Part shown: positions 1-6,072 of the stretch, in pieces
Layout of the letters: each line of letters opens with the position of its first letter
Position numbering within the stretch: position 1 is the first letter of the stretch
Origin: Candidatus Adiutrix sp.
GTDB taxonomy: Bacteria > Desulfobacterota > Desulfarculia > Adiutricales > Adiutricaceae
Assembly: GCA_031273445.1 (NCBI GenBank)
Contig: JAISRV010000048.1
Coordinates: 1 to 7,213, forward strand
Length of the DNA stretch: 7,213 nt
Direction of reading: 5' to 3'
The notes under the pieces: model-generated
The model's database searches: none
What the model was told of the DNA's origin: nothing
What the model saw: only the letters and a program-made list of their open reading frames with translations
Made by a program: the position numbers and the translations under genes

Positions 1-425
1 ACCCCGGCGAAAGCCAGCAGAAAATACACAGGCGCGTCCCCGATGCCCAGCACGATCACCGCCAGCGGCATCCAGGAGAGGGGGGAAACCATGCGCAGCA
101 ACTGGAAAAGCAGGTTGGAGGCCCGGTCAAAGGAACGCGAGAATCCAACCAGCAATCCAATGTGAATTCCAAAAGCCAGGGCCAGCAAAAGCCCGACAAA
201 TACCCTGCGCAGGCTGTCCAGGGTATGGACGGTCAGCACGCCGTCGCCGAACAACCGGCAGGCGGAAGCCCAGGCTCTTTCAGGGGCGAAGTACGCGGCC
301 ATGGGCACTGTCGCCGCCAGCCTGTCCGTGATGAACCACCAGATAAGCACAAAGCAGACAGGGCCGACAACGGCCGTCAGCGCATTCCTGAAACCGGGAC
401 GCCCGGCTTTCGGCGCGGTCGTCAT
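1..425 (-). CDS. NitT/TauT-type ABC transporter permease, N-terminal part (cut by window start)
   Basis: This is the inner-membrane permease of an SsuC/TauC/NrtB-type importer. Reading from the ATG at 425 gives MTTAPKAGRPGF..., about 141 residues, before the window ends. Hydrophobic segments lie near residues 17-33 (with VCFVLIWWF), 75-95 (VFVGLLLALAFGIHIGLLV) and 117-141. The stretch QLLRMVSPLSWMPLAVIVLG (residues 108-127) matches the family signature seen as 'R.iPPLAWiPLaiLwFG'. The cytoplasmic EAA loop that contacts the ATPase lies beyond the window. The start overlaps the stop of the upstream substrate-binding protein gene by 4 nt (ATGA, 422-425), which indicates translational coupling. 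An AGGAAGGAA stretch sits about 11 nt upstream. Together with the two preceding genes it completes a three-gene importer. The family is clear; the substrate cannot be read from the permease. Confidence 0.9.
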   Translation of the reverse strand, partial: MTTAPKAGRPGFRNALTAVVGPVCFVLIWWFITDRLAATVPMAAYFAPERAWASACRLFGDGVLTVHTLDSLRRVFVGLLLALAFGIHIGLLVGFSRSFDRASNLLFQLLRMVSPLSWMPLAVIVLGIGDAPVYFLLAFAG

Positions 426-1606
426 GCTTCGATGAGTTCCTTCCTGTTCCAGCCGTCGGTCACGCCAAAGGCCGGCAGGCCGCCCGCGTTTTCTATGGCC
501 TTGCGGACAAAGCGGTCATCGACCAGATCCTTGGCGGCAAAAGCCGGATCCAGAGTTTTCAGAAAGGCGTTGTCTCCTTCCACCACGGTGTCTTTCAGGG
601 CCTCGACCAGCGCCTCGGTATACGAAGGGAAGGGATAGGGTTGAAAATCAATGCGTTCATGGTTCCAGTCTTTGTGGATGTTGGCTCCGCTGGCGAAATA
701 CTGGGCCTCAAGCTGCGCATTCGGCGTCAGCACGCGTTCCAGCACCGGTTTGGGGAAGGGCGTGTACTGCCCAGCGCCGTCACTGGCCAAGAGGGCGGCG
801 GATTCGCCGCGATGCGTGCGCATCCACAGTTGCGCCTTGACAATGGCGTTGACCACTTTCTGAGTCCATTCAGGGCGTTCGTCCAAATCCCGCTGGTGCT
901 GGAACACGACGCAGCAGGCATGGTTGTTCCACACGTCGCTGGTGAAACGCGCCACCTTGCCGATATTTTGCAGTTCCGCGGCGGCGTTGAAAGGTTCGGC
1001 CACGATGAAACCGGCAATGGATTTTTGCGCCAGAGCCGGGCCCATATCAGCCGGCGCCATGACGACCAGAGCGACTTCATTTTTGGCCAGCTCGGCCTTG
1101 GGCGCGGTGATCACCTGCAAGCCCTCCTTGCGCAGGATTTTTTGCAGAACGACGTTGTGGATGGAATACCAGAAAGGAATGGCGACTTTCTTGCCTCCCA
1201 AATCGGCGACTGAAGCGACATCAGGCGCAACCGTCAGGCCGGAACCGGCCATGTGGTTCCAGGCGGTGACTTTCGCCGGGAATTTTGAGCCAAAACGCGC
1301 CCAGACAGTGATGGGCGACAGCAGATGCACCACGTTGACCTGTCCGGCCATAAAAGCTTCCACCACCTGCGACCAGGAGCGGAACAGGCGCGGTTTGTCG
1401 GCGGGTATGCCTTCCGCCTCAAACAGCTTGTTGGCGTGGGCGATCAATAGCGGCGCGCTGTCCGTAATGGGCAAATACCCGATACGGACAGTTTGATCGG
1501 CCGTTTTTTCAGCGGCGAAGCCTATCTTCGGCAGGGCCACAGCTCCGGTCAGCAGCGCTGAAAGCCGTAAAAATTCGCGCCGTGTGACGTCAAGTTTGAA
1601 TTCCAT
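422..1606 (-). CDS. NitT/TauT-family ABC transporter substrate-binding protein with Tat signal
   Basis: This is the periplasmic solute receptor of the importer (NrtA/CmpA/SsuA/TauA superfamily), 394 aa. The N-terminus has a twin-arginine signal: TRREFLRL (residues 8-15), a hydrophobic stretch SALLTGAVAL, then a likely cleavage site near GFA-A (31/32). There is no lipobox cysteine. The mature protein opens with VRIGYLPITDSAPLLIAHAN, typical of the nitrate/bicarbonate (NrtA/CmpA) branch, followed by a type II periplasmic-binding fold. Further NrtA-like stretches are AGFIVAEPFNAAAE and the Cys pair in WNNHACCVVF. A GGAGGA ribosome binding site (1611-1616) lies 4 nt before the ATG. It is 15 nt downstream of the ATPase gene and overlaps the permease start by 4 nt. 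Known ligands of the superfamily are nitrate, bicarbonate, sulfonates, thiamine precursors and riboflavin-like compounds. The ligand here is not determinable by eye. Confidence 0.9.
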   Translation of the reverse strand: MEFKLDVTRREFLRLSALLTGAVALPKIGFAAEKTADQTVRIGYLPITDSAPLLIAHANKLFEAEGIPADKPRLFRSWSQVVEAFMAGQVNVVHLLSPITVWARFGSKFPAKVTAWNHMAGSGLTVAPDVASVADLGGKKVAIPFWYSIHNVVLQKILRKEGLQVITAPKAELAKNEVALVVMAPADMGPALAQKSIAGFIVAEPFNAAAELQNIGKVARFTSDVWNNHACCVVFQHQRDLDERPEWTQKVVNAIVKAQLWMRTHRGESAALLASDGAGQYTPFPKPVLERVLTPNAQLEAQYFASGANIHKDWNHERIDFQPYPFPSYTEALVEALKDTVVEGDNAFLKTLDPAFAAKDLVDDRFVRKAIENAGGLPAFGVTDGWNRKELIEA

Positions 1607-1621
1607 ATCTTCCTCCGTATG

Positions 1622-2443
1622 TTATGGTATGGCCTCAACGGCCTTGCCGCCATTTGAAGGCGCAAGCCTGGAGGCTATCTCTTCCCGCAAATCCTGAAAC
1701 ACGGCGGTGCGGCGATTGCGCCGCGCCGCGCCGTCCGCCGCCTTGCCAAGCAGAGATTCCAGATCCCATGAAACAAATTTCGTTTTCCCCGCCTCTTTTG
1801 TCATGAGCAGCAGACGATCCGCGATCATCAGCGCTTCGTCCATGTCATGCGTGACAATCAGGGCGGAGGTTCCGCTTTTGTGTATTATGTCAAGAAGCAG
1901 ATCCTGCATGGATTTGCGGGTAATGGCGTCCAGGGACGAAAAAGGTTCGTCCAGCAGAACAAGCTCGGCCTGTCTGGCCAAAGTCCGCGCCAGAGCCGCT
2001 CTTTGAGCCATGCCGCCCGACAGTTGCGCGGGGTATTTGTGCCCGGCGTCTTCAAGCCCCACTTCCCGCAGGGCGGCCCGCACCCTTTGCTCCCGCTCGC
2101 CAGGCGGCACGAAAAGGCTTTTAAGGCTCAGGGCAAAGGCTACGTTGCCCTTGACCGTCAGCCACGGCAAAAGGCAGGCGTCCTGAAAAACAATGGAAAT
2201 TTTCGTCGGCGTCGTCTGAAATTTTTCGCCGTGAAAGGCGACATACCCGGCATCGGCCGCCAATAGCCCGCCCGCTATATGCAGCAACGTCGTTTTGCCG
2301 CAGCCCGATTCGCCGAGCAGCGCGACGACCTCGCGCTCATGCACGGCAAAGGAAATATCGCTGAAGACATAGTCCCGGCTGCCGGGATAACAAAGAGCGA
2401 TATCCACGGCCTGTAAAAGCGGAAGCTTATCCGCGCCGGTCAT
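1622..2443 (-). CDS. NitT/TauT-type ABC transporter ATP-binding protein
   Basis: This is the cytoplasmic ATPase that powers the importer (SsuB/TauB/NrtD type), 273 aa, near the usual length. Visible motifs in order are Walker A GESGCGKT (residues 44-51), Q-loop VFQD with Gln87, signature LSGGMAQR (141-148), Walker B LVLLDEP (161-167, catalytic Glu166), D-loop SSLD (169-172) and switch His199 in VTHD. All catalytic residues are intact. The ATG at 2443 has no recognisable ribosome binding site. Instead, the 30-codon small ORF upstream ends in a TGA that overlaps this start (ATGA, 2440-2443), and a stable hairpin lies 2 nt before the ATG. Initiation probably depends on ribosomes finishing the small ORF. 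The binding-protein gene follows after 15 nt. The C-terminal 30-40 residues are rich in Arg and are not part of the core ATPase fold. Confidence 0.93.
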   Translation of the reverse strand: MTGADKLPLLQAVDIALCYPGSRDYVFSDISFAVHEREVVALLGESGCGKTTLLHIAGGLLAADAGYVAFHGEKFQTTPTKISIVFQDACLLPWLTVKGNVAFALSLKSLFVPPGEREQRVRAALREVGLEDAGHKYPAQLSGGMAQRAALARTLARQAELVLLDEPFSSLDAITRKSMQDLLLDIIHKSGTSALIVTHDMDEALMIADRLLLMTKEAGKTKFVSWDLESLLGKAADGAARRNRRTAVFQDLREEIASRLAPSNGGKAVEAIP

Positions 2444-2532
2444 GGCTTGCGCCGCGCAAGGCGCCGCGCGGCGCGTGAAGCGCGGCTCTTTTTCGTTCTT
2501 ATTTTGACGCCTGGCCTTGTCCGCCTATACAT
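2440..2532 (-). CDS. 30-aa Arg/Lys-rich small ORF between cooS and the ABC ATPase gene
   Basis: The ATG at 2532 opens a 30-codon frame ending in TGA at 2442-2440. It begins MYRRTRPGVKIRTKK and ends ...RRLARRKP. I count 10 Arg and 4 Lys and no acidic residue. A clean ribosome binding site AAGGAG (2539-2544) sits 6 nt before the ATG and overlaps the cooS stop codon. The stop overlaps the ATPase start as ATGA, the same coupling arrangement as between the binding protein and permease genes. It fills 93 of the roughly 100 nt of the apparent intergenic gap. I do not recognise the peptide. It could be a leader that couples translation of the importer to cooS, or a real small basic protein. Against it, GC-rich sequence tends to give Arg/Ala-rich frames by chance. 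Confidence 0.5.
   Translation of the reverse strand: MYRRTRPGVKIRTKKSRASRAARRLARRKP
2446..2460 (-). promoter_or_regulatory. Hairpin just upstream of the ATPase start codon
   Basis: CTTGCG-CGG-CGCAAG forms a perfect 6-bp stem with a 3-nt loop ending 2 nt before the ATPase ATG at 2443. It lies inside the small ORF. In mRNA it would hinder direct initiation at the ATPase start and be melted by ribosomes translating the small ORF. The structure is seen in the sequence; the role is inferred. Confidence 0.4.
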
Positions 2533-2538
2533 GAGGCG

Positions 2539-2544
2539 CTCCTT
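2539..2544 (-). promoter_or_regulatory. Ribosome binding site of the small ORF
   Basis: AAGGAG on the minus strand, sharing one base with the cooS TAA stop and placed 6 nt before the ATG at 2532. It is the only good ribosome binding site between cooS and the ABC ATPase gene, which supports initiation at the small ORF rather than directly at the ATPase ATG. Confidence 0.55.
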
Positions 2545-4568
2545 TATCCCCGGGCCGCGAGGCGGCTGCGCTTGCCCTCAAGGTCGGCAATAACGGCCTC
2601 CGCCAGCGCCAGAGGATTGATATCCACAATCATTGCCGATCCAAGGGTTTTAAGGGCATCTTCCCGCAAATAGCGCTGAACGTTGGCGGAAACCTGAACG
2701 GGGGCGTACACGCAATGGTAGGAGTTAATGCCCAGCAGGCGAAAGCTGGTCGCTGCGGCCAGACCTTTTTCGTTAGACCATTCCGGGCTGACAAAGGCAA
2801 AGGGCATGTCTTTCATGGGCAGGCCGGCAAGGTCGGCCAGCCCCCTGAACAGGGCGGAAGCTCGCGCATTGTCCAGGCATTCTCCCATATGCCACACCGG
2901 GGGCAGTTCGCCGCGCAGAAAGGCGTTCAACCCCGCGCCGGCCTCCTTCAGCGCATCCCGCCGACACAAGCCCAGTTTGAGCAGGGGGAAAGAGGCGCAG
3001 CCGTTGGTAAGCACCAGCACGTCATGGCGAATCAGGCGAAGCGCGACCTCGTACACGGCCTTTTCGTACATAACCTTGGGGTTGCTGCATCCCACAAGAT
3101 TGACTATGCCTGTCAGTTCTTTCCGTCGCAAGGCCTCCAGAAGCGGCATAAGTCCGTCGAAGTGCGCGCTGATGTTTTCAACAGAAAAACCGATTTCCGC
3201 CTCCGCCTCAATGGCCGGGATATGCCTGGGCACGTTTTTTCGTTCGGCGAAACTTTCCACGGCCCGCCGGAGTATGGTTCCGGCCATGGCCGCGCTTTCA
3301 TGTAAGTTGCCGTGATGATGGTCATAGCCGTAAAACTCGGCCCCCGGCAGACGACCGGAATCATTGGTAGTGACGACCACTGTTTTATAGCACTTTGCCG
3401 TATCTACAATGGAAGGGAAAATATCCTGCACGTCCGCCAGCCATAAATCCAGAGCGCCGGTTCCCAGCGCCAGTTCCGCGCCCGCCGCGTTGGACAGGGG
3501 AATAACCCCGCCGTAGCGATACAGGCCGGAAAGGCCGGAACAGCAAATGCCGTAAAACTCTATGCCCTTGGCCCCCTGCTCCGAAGCCTGCCGCAAAAAC
3601 TCCGGGCTGCGCCCCTGTCTGATGACTTCGCTGACCAGCACCGGCGAATGCCCATGCACGGCAATGTTCACCCAGCCCTCTTTCAAAGCGCCGACATTGC
3701 ATTTAACCGTGCTTCGCCGGGGCGGGCCGAACAGACTGTCCATAGCGATGGAGGAGCCAAACACGCTGCTCCAGGCAAAAGCAAGGCCGCAACGCAAAAA
3801 CTGCCGCATGACATTTCGCCAGTCGCCGTCAGTGCCGGTGCTGGTGCGATGCAAGGCTTCAAAAACCTCATGGGTCGCGCTGATCGGCAAAATGTCCAGT
3901 TCCTCCCAGACTTTTAGGCGTTCCGGCGAGGCGAATGCGTCAAGGGTTTTATGCCGGGCGGGAACGGAGCGGGACAAATCCTCCAGCAACAGGTCGGCAA
4001 GATCCAGAGCAACAGCGCGCAATGGCCTGCCTTCCACGGCAATGCCGAGCGCGGCGGCGGATTTTCGCGTCTTTTCCTCTCCGACTATGGGCATATTCAG
4101 GTCGCCTTCAGCAGCGGCCTTCAAAGCCAGCATAACCTCACGGCCTCTGGCCCCGTGCGCCGCCGTTCCGGCGGCGATCATGCGCAATAAACCCCTGGCC
4201 GCCACCAGATCTCGATCCGCTCCGCAGGCCCCTCTGGGGCTTTTGGCGGTAATGGAGCAGGGTCCCATGACGCAGTTGCGGCAACAGGCCCCGGCCAGGC
4301 CAAAAAGGCAGTGCGGTTTTTGCTGGTCAAAACGGTCAAAAACGGTTTCAAGGCCCTGCTCCGACATATGCCGCAGCAATTCACGCACAGCCGCGTCCGG
4401 GGTCTGCTCCGCCACATCCTTGCTGCTGGGAAAGCTTTTTCTGTAGGCGGCGACCGCCTGAATGTAATCATTGTCGTCGGCGTGCGCATGCTTGCGCCCG
4501 GCATGGGAATGAACCACACCGGCGGCAGGCCCGGCGGCCTTGAACGTATTTTGTATTTTTTCGCCCAA
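2544..4568 (-). CDS. cooS: CooS-family (Ni-type CO dehydrogenase scaffold) protein with altered active-site ligand
   Basis: A 674-aa protein of the anaerobic CO dehydrogenase catalytic-subunit family (usual length about 620-640). The D-cluster cysteines C87 and C95 and the B-cluster cysteines C96, C99, C104 and C115 are all present (CLFGLAGACCRNCVMGPC). C-cluster ligands found are the His of VHGHSP (305/307), C343 (GICC), C494 (VGCSNPK), C524 (TNGC) and C564 (HMGEC), plus the acid-base Lys601. The position equivalent to Cys333 of Carboxydothermus CooS-II is Asp382 (DVQDIFPS against DYQCIQPS). The His93/96/99/102 proton ladder is reduced to H138, followed by R141, E144 and L147. The N-terminus is about 48 residues longer than in CooS-II and His-rich (HSHAGRKHAHADD, 20-32). 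The start is TTG at 4568, chosen because GAGG lies 8 nt upstream and a strong promoter precedes it. No cooC or cooF is in the window. Family certain; CO oxidation activity doubtful. Confidence 0.9.
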   Translation of the reverse strand: MGEKIQNTFKAAGPAAGVVHSHAGRKHAHADDNDYIQAVAAYRKSFPSSKDVAEQTPDAAVRELLRHMSEQGLETVFDRFDQQKPHCLFGLAGACCRNCVMGPCSITAKSPRGACGADRDLVAARGLLRMIAAGTAAHGARGREVMLALKAAAEGDLNMPIVGEEKTRKSAAALGIAVEGRPLRAVALDLADLLLEDLSRSVPARHKTLDAFASPERLKVWEELDILPISATHEVFEALHRTSTGTDGDWRNVMRQFLRCGLAFAWSSVFGSSIAMDSLFGPPRRSTVKCNVGALKEGWVNIAVHGHSPVLVSEVIRQGRSPEFLRQASEQGAKGIEFYGICCSGLSGLYRYGGVIPLSNAAGAELALGTGALDLWLADVQDIFPSIVDTAKCYKTVVVTTNDSGRLPGAEFYGYDHHHGNLHESAAMAGTILRRAVESFAERKNVPRHIPAIEAEAEIGFSVENISAHFDGLMPLLEALRRKELTGIVNLVGCSNPKVMYEKAVYEVALRLIRHDVLVLTNGCASFPLLKLGLCRRDALKEAGAGLNAFLRGELPPVWHMGECLDNARASALFRGLADLAGLPMKDMPFAFVSPEWSNEKGLAAATSFRLLGINSYHCVYAPVQVSANVQRYLREDALKTLGSAMIVDINPLALAEAVIADLEGKRSRLAARG

Positions 4569-4610
4569 GAGATGCGCCTCTGTAATTTAAAAATGATAAA
4601 ATCTACCAAA

Positions 4611-4639
4611 TTTATAATATTATACTGGAAAATTGTCAA
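4611..4639 (-). promoter_or_regulatory. Sigma70-type promoter for cooS
   Basis: On the minus strand, TTGACA (4634-4639) and TATAAA (4611-4616) are separated by exactly 17 nt. This predicts a start of transcription near 4604, about 36 nt before the TTG start codon. The surroundings are very AT-rich. The -10 overlaps a perfect 12-bp palindrome TATAATATTATA (4613-4624). Confidence 0.8.
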
Positions 4640-4679
4640 ATATTTTCGTTGCCGTCCAAAATAACCGCGAACGTGGTTT

Positions 4680-4695
4680 TTGTCTTTCCTGACAA
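4680..4695. promoter_or_regulatory. Dyad TTGTC-N6-GACAA, possible activator or repressor site
   Basis: A perfect 5-bp inverted repeat with a 6-nt spacer (TTTCCT), centred about 83 nt upstream of the predicted cooS transcription start. The 16-bp layout and distance would suit a CRP/FNR-family regulator. The TGTC/GACA half-sites recall CooA, but the spacing here (TGTC-N6-GACA) is 2 nt shorter than the CooA consensus as I remember it. The regulator is unknown. Confidence 0.35.
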
Positions 4696-4714
4696 TATGA
4701 ATTAAATTTAAATT

Positions 4715-4753
4715 CAAATCCGTCATTAGGGTTGATTTCTAATGACGGATTTG
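4715..4753 (-). terminator. Perfect 15-bp inverted repeat downstream of metY, probable terminator
   Basis: CAAATCCGTCATTAG (4715-4729) and its exact reverse complement (4739-4753) flank a 9-nt loop. It lies 29 nt after the metY stop. On the minus strand it is followed by AATTTAAATTTAA rather than a clean T run, so it is an imperfect intrinsic terminator. Its place between the metY stop and the cooS promoter supports transcription ending here. Confidence 0.6.
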
Positions 4754-4782
4754 GGCTAAAAATTGAAACAGAGATTATCCGT

Positions 4783-6072
4783 TTACTTCACTGCTTCAAA
4801 ACCCTGATTCAGATCGTCTATGATATCGTCGATATGCTCCGTGCCGATGGAGAGCCGCACCGTATTGGGCTTTATCCCTGAGGCGAGCAGTTCGCCCTCG
4901 CTCATCTGAGAGTGGGTGGTGGAGGCCGGGTGGATGACCAGCGACTTGACGTCCGCCACGTTGGCCAGGAGCGAGAAGAGGTTGAGTTCCTCGGTAAAAC
5001 GTTTGGCTTTTTCCGCGTTTCCATTGAGCTCGAAGGTGAAAATTGAGCCGCCGCCCCGGGGAAAATACTTTTCGTAAAGCTTGTGGTCCCGATGCCCGGG
5101 AAGTGAAGGATGATTCACCTGCTCCACCTGGGGATGGCTTTTCAGCCATTGAACCACTTTGAGAGTATTGTCGACATGTCTCTCAACTCGCAGCGAGAGA
5201 GTCTCAAGGCCTTGGAGGAAAAGGAAGGCGTTGAAGGGAGACAGAGAGGCGCCGGTGTCGCGGAGCAGGGTTGTCCTGGCTTTGATGATGTAAGCCAGAT
5301 TCTTCACCGCATCGGTAAAGACGACGCCGTGATAGCTGGGATTGGGTCGGCTTAAGCCGGGGAACTTGTCGTTCTGGGCCCAGTCGAATTTGCCGCCGTC
5401 CACGATGACGCCGCCTATGGAAGAGCCGTGGCCGCCGATGAATTTTGTGGCGGAATGGACCACGACGTCTACGCCGTATTCGATGGGGCGCAGCAGATAC
5501 GGCGTGGCGAAAGTGCTGTCCACTATGACGGGAATGCCGTGACGATGGGCGATGGCGACCACCGCCTCAATATCCACAATGCTGGCGTTGGGGTTGCCGA
5601 TGGTCTCGAAGAAGAGGGCCTTGGTGTTCGGCTTTATCGCGTGTTCAAAGCCGGTGGGGTTGCTGCCGTCCACGAAGCTGACCTCGACCCCCATGTCTTT
5701 AAAGGTGTTGGCGAAAAGATTGTACGTTCCGCCGTAGAGCTGGTTGTCCGAGACGATGTGGTCGCCGCTCCTGGCGATGTTCTGTATCGCGTAGGTGACG
5801 GCCGCGGCGCCCGAAGAAGTGGCCAGAGCCGCCGCCCCCTTCTCCAGGGCGGCCATGCGCCGCTCAAAGACGTCCCAGGTGGGGTTCATTATCCGGGTGT
5901 AAATGTTGCCGACCTCAGTGAGGGCAAAACGATCCGCGGCGGATTTTGAGGTGGGAAACACGTATGAGGTGGTCTGATAAATCGGCACCGCCCGCGCGTC
6001 GGTGGCGGGGTCTGGTTTTTCCTGTCCCGCGTGCACCTGGACGGTTTCAAATTTGTAATTTCTGTTCGTCAT
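4783..6072 (-). CDS. metY: O-acetylhomoserine sulfhydrylase (separate product from internal start)
   Basis: A PLP enzyme of the Cys/Met metabolism family that forms homocysteine from O-acetylhomoserine and sulfide. Translated from the ATG at 6072 it is 429 aa, the usual MetY length, starting MTNRNYKFETVQVHAGQ. Key residues, numbered from this Met, are Y58 and R60 (IYTRIMNPT, PLP phosphate contact from the neighbouring subunit), SSGAAA (86-91), Y113 stacking on PLP, D185 (VIVDSTFATP) holding the pyridine nitrogen, and K210 in SATKFIGGHG, the Schiff-base lysine. The C-terminal signature FSLLANVADVKSLVIHPASTTH is intact (a few residues per part checked). An AGGAGG ribosome binding site lies 9 nt upstream, inside the fused frame. 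No stop separates it from the upstream QueG-like coding sequence. Function is secure; whether it is made alone, fused or both is open. Confidence 0.85.
   Translation of the reverse strand: MTNRNYKFETVQVHAGQEKPDPATDARAVPIYQTTSYVFPTSKSAADRFALTEVGNIYTRIMNPTWDVFERRMAALEKGAAALATSSGAAAVTYAIQNIARSGDHIVSDNQLYGGTYNLFANTFKDMGVEVSFVDGSNPTGFEHAIKPNTKALFFETIGNPNASIVDIEAVVAIAHRHGIPVIVDSTFATPYLLRPIEYGVDVVVHSATKFIGGHGSSIGGVIVDGGKFDWAQNDKFPGLSRPNPSYHGVVFTDAVKNLAYIIKARTTLLRDTGASLSPFNAFLFLQGLETLSLRVERHVDNTLKVVQWLKSHPQVEQVNHPSLPGHRDHKLYEKYFPRGGGSIFTFELNGNAEKAKRFTEELNLFSLLANVADVKSLVIHPASTTHSQMSEGELLASGIKPNTVRLSIGTEHIDDIIDDLNQGFEAVK

Noticed and set aside
641..1213. Plus-strand open frames of up to 190 codons opposite the binding-protein gene
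   Set aside because: Shadow frames; the minus-strand protein has a signal peptide and family motifs throughout.
2463..2493. Plus-strand terminator-like hairpin GCCGCGC...GCGCGGC followed by TCTTTTT
   Set aside because: No plus-strand gene needs it, and the same bases are Arg codons of the small ORF in GC-rich sequence, so the structure may be accidental. On the minus strand it lacks a T run.
3388..3392. Cys393 (AKCYKT) as a replacement for the missing cluster cysteine
   Set aside because: It aligns with a separate conserved cysteine of CooS-II (AEC), 11 residues after the ligand position, so it is not a shifted ligand.
3562..4446. Long plus-strand open frame of 294 codons opposite cooS
   Set aside because: The minus strand here encodes a clear CooS with cluster motifs; the antisense frame is a by-product of codon bias and its product has no recognisable motif.
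4680..4695. Canonical CooA binding site
   Set aside because: Half-sites are similar, but the distance between TGTC and GACA is 6 nt rather than the 8 nt of the consensus as I recall it, so I kept it only as an unassigned dyad.
4178..4726. Minus-strand frame of 182 codons crossing the cooS promoter region and cooS start
   Set aside because: It overlaps cooS in another frame and spans the promoter; its product shows no family features.
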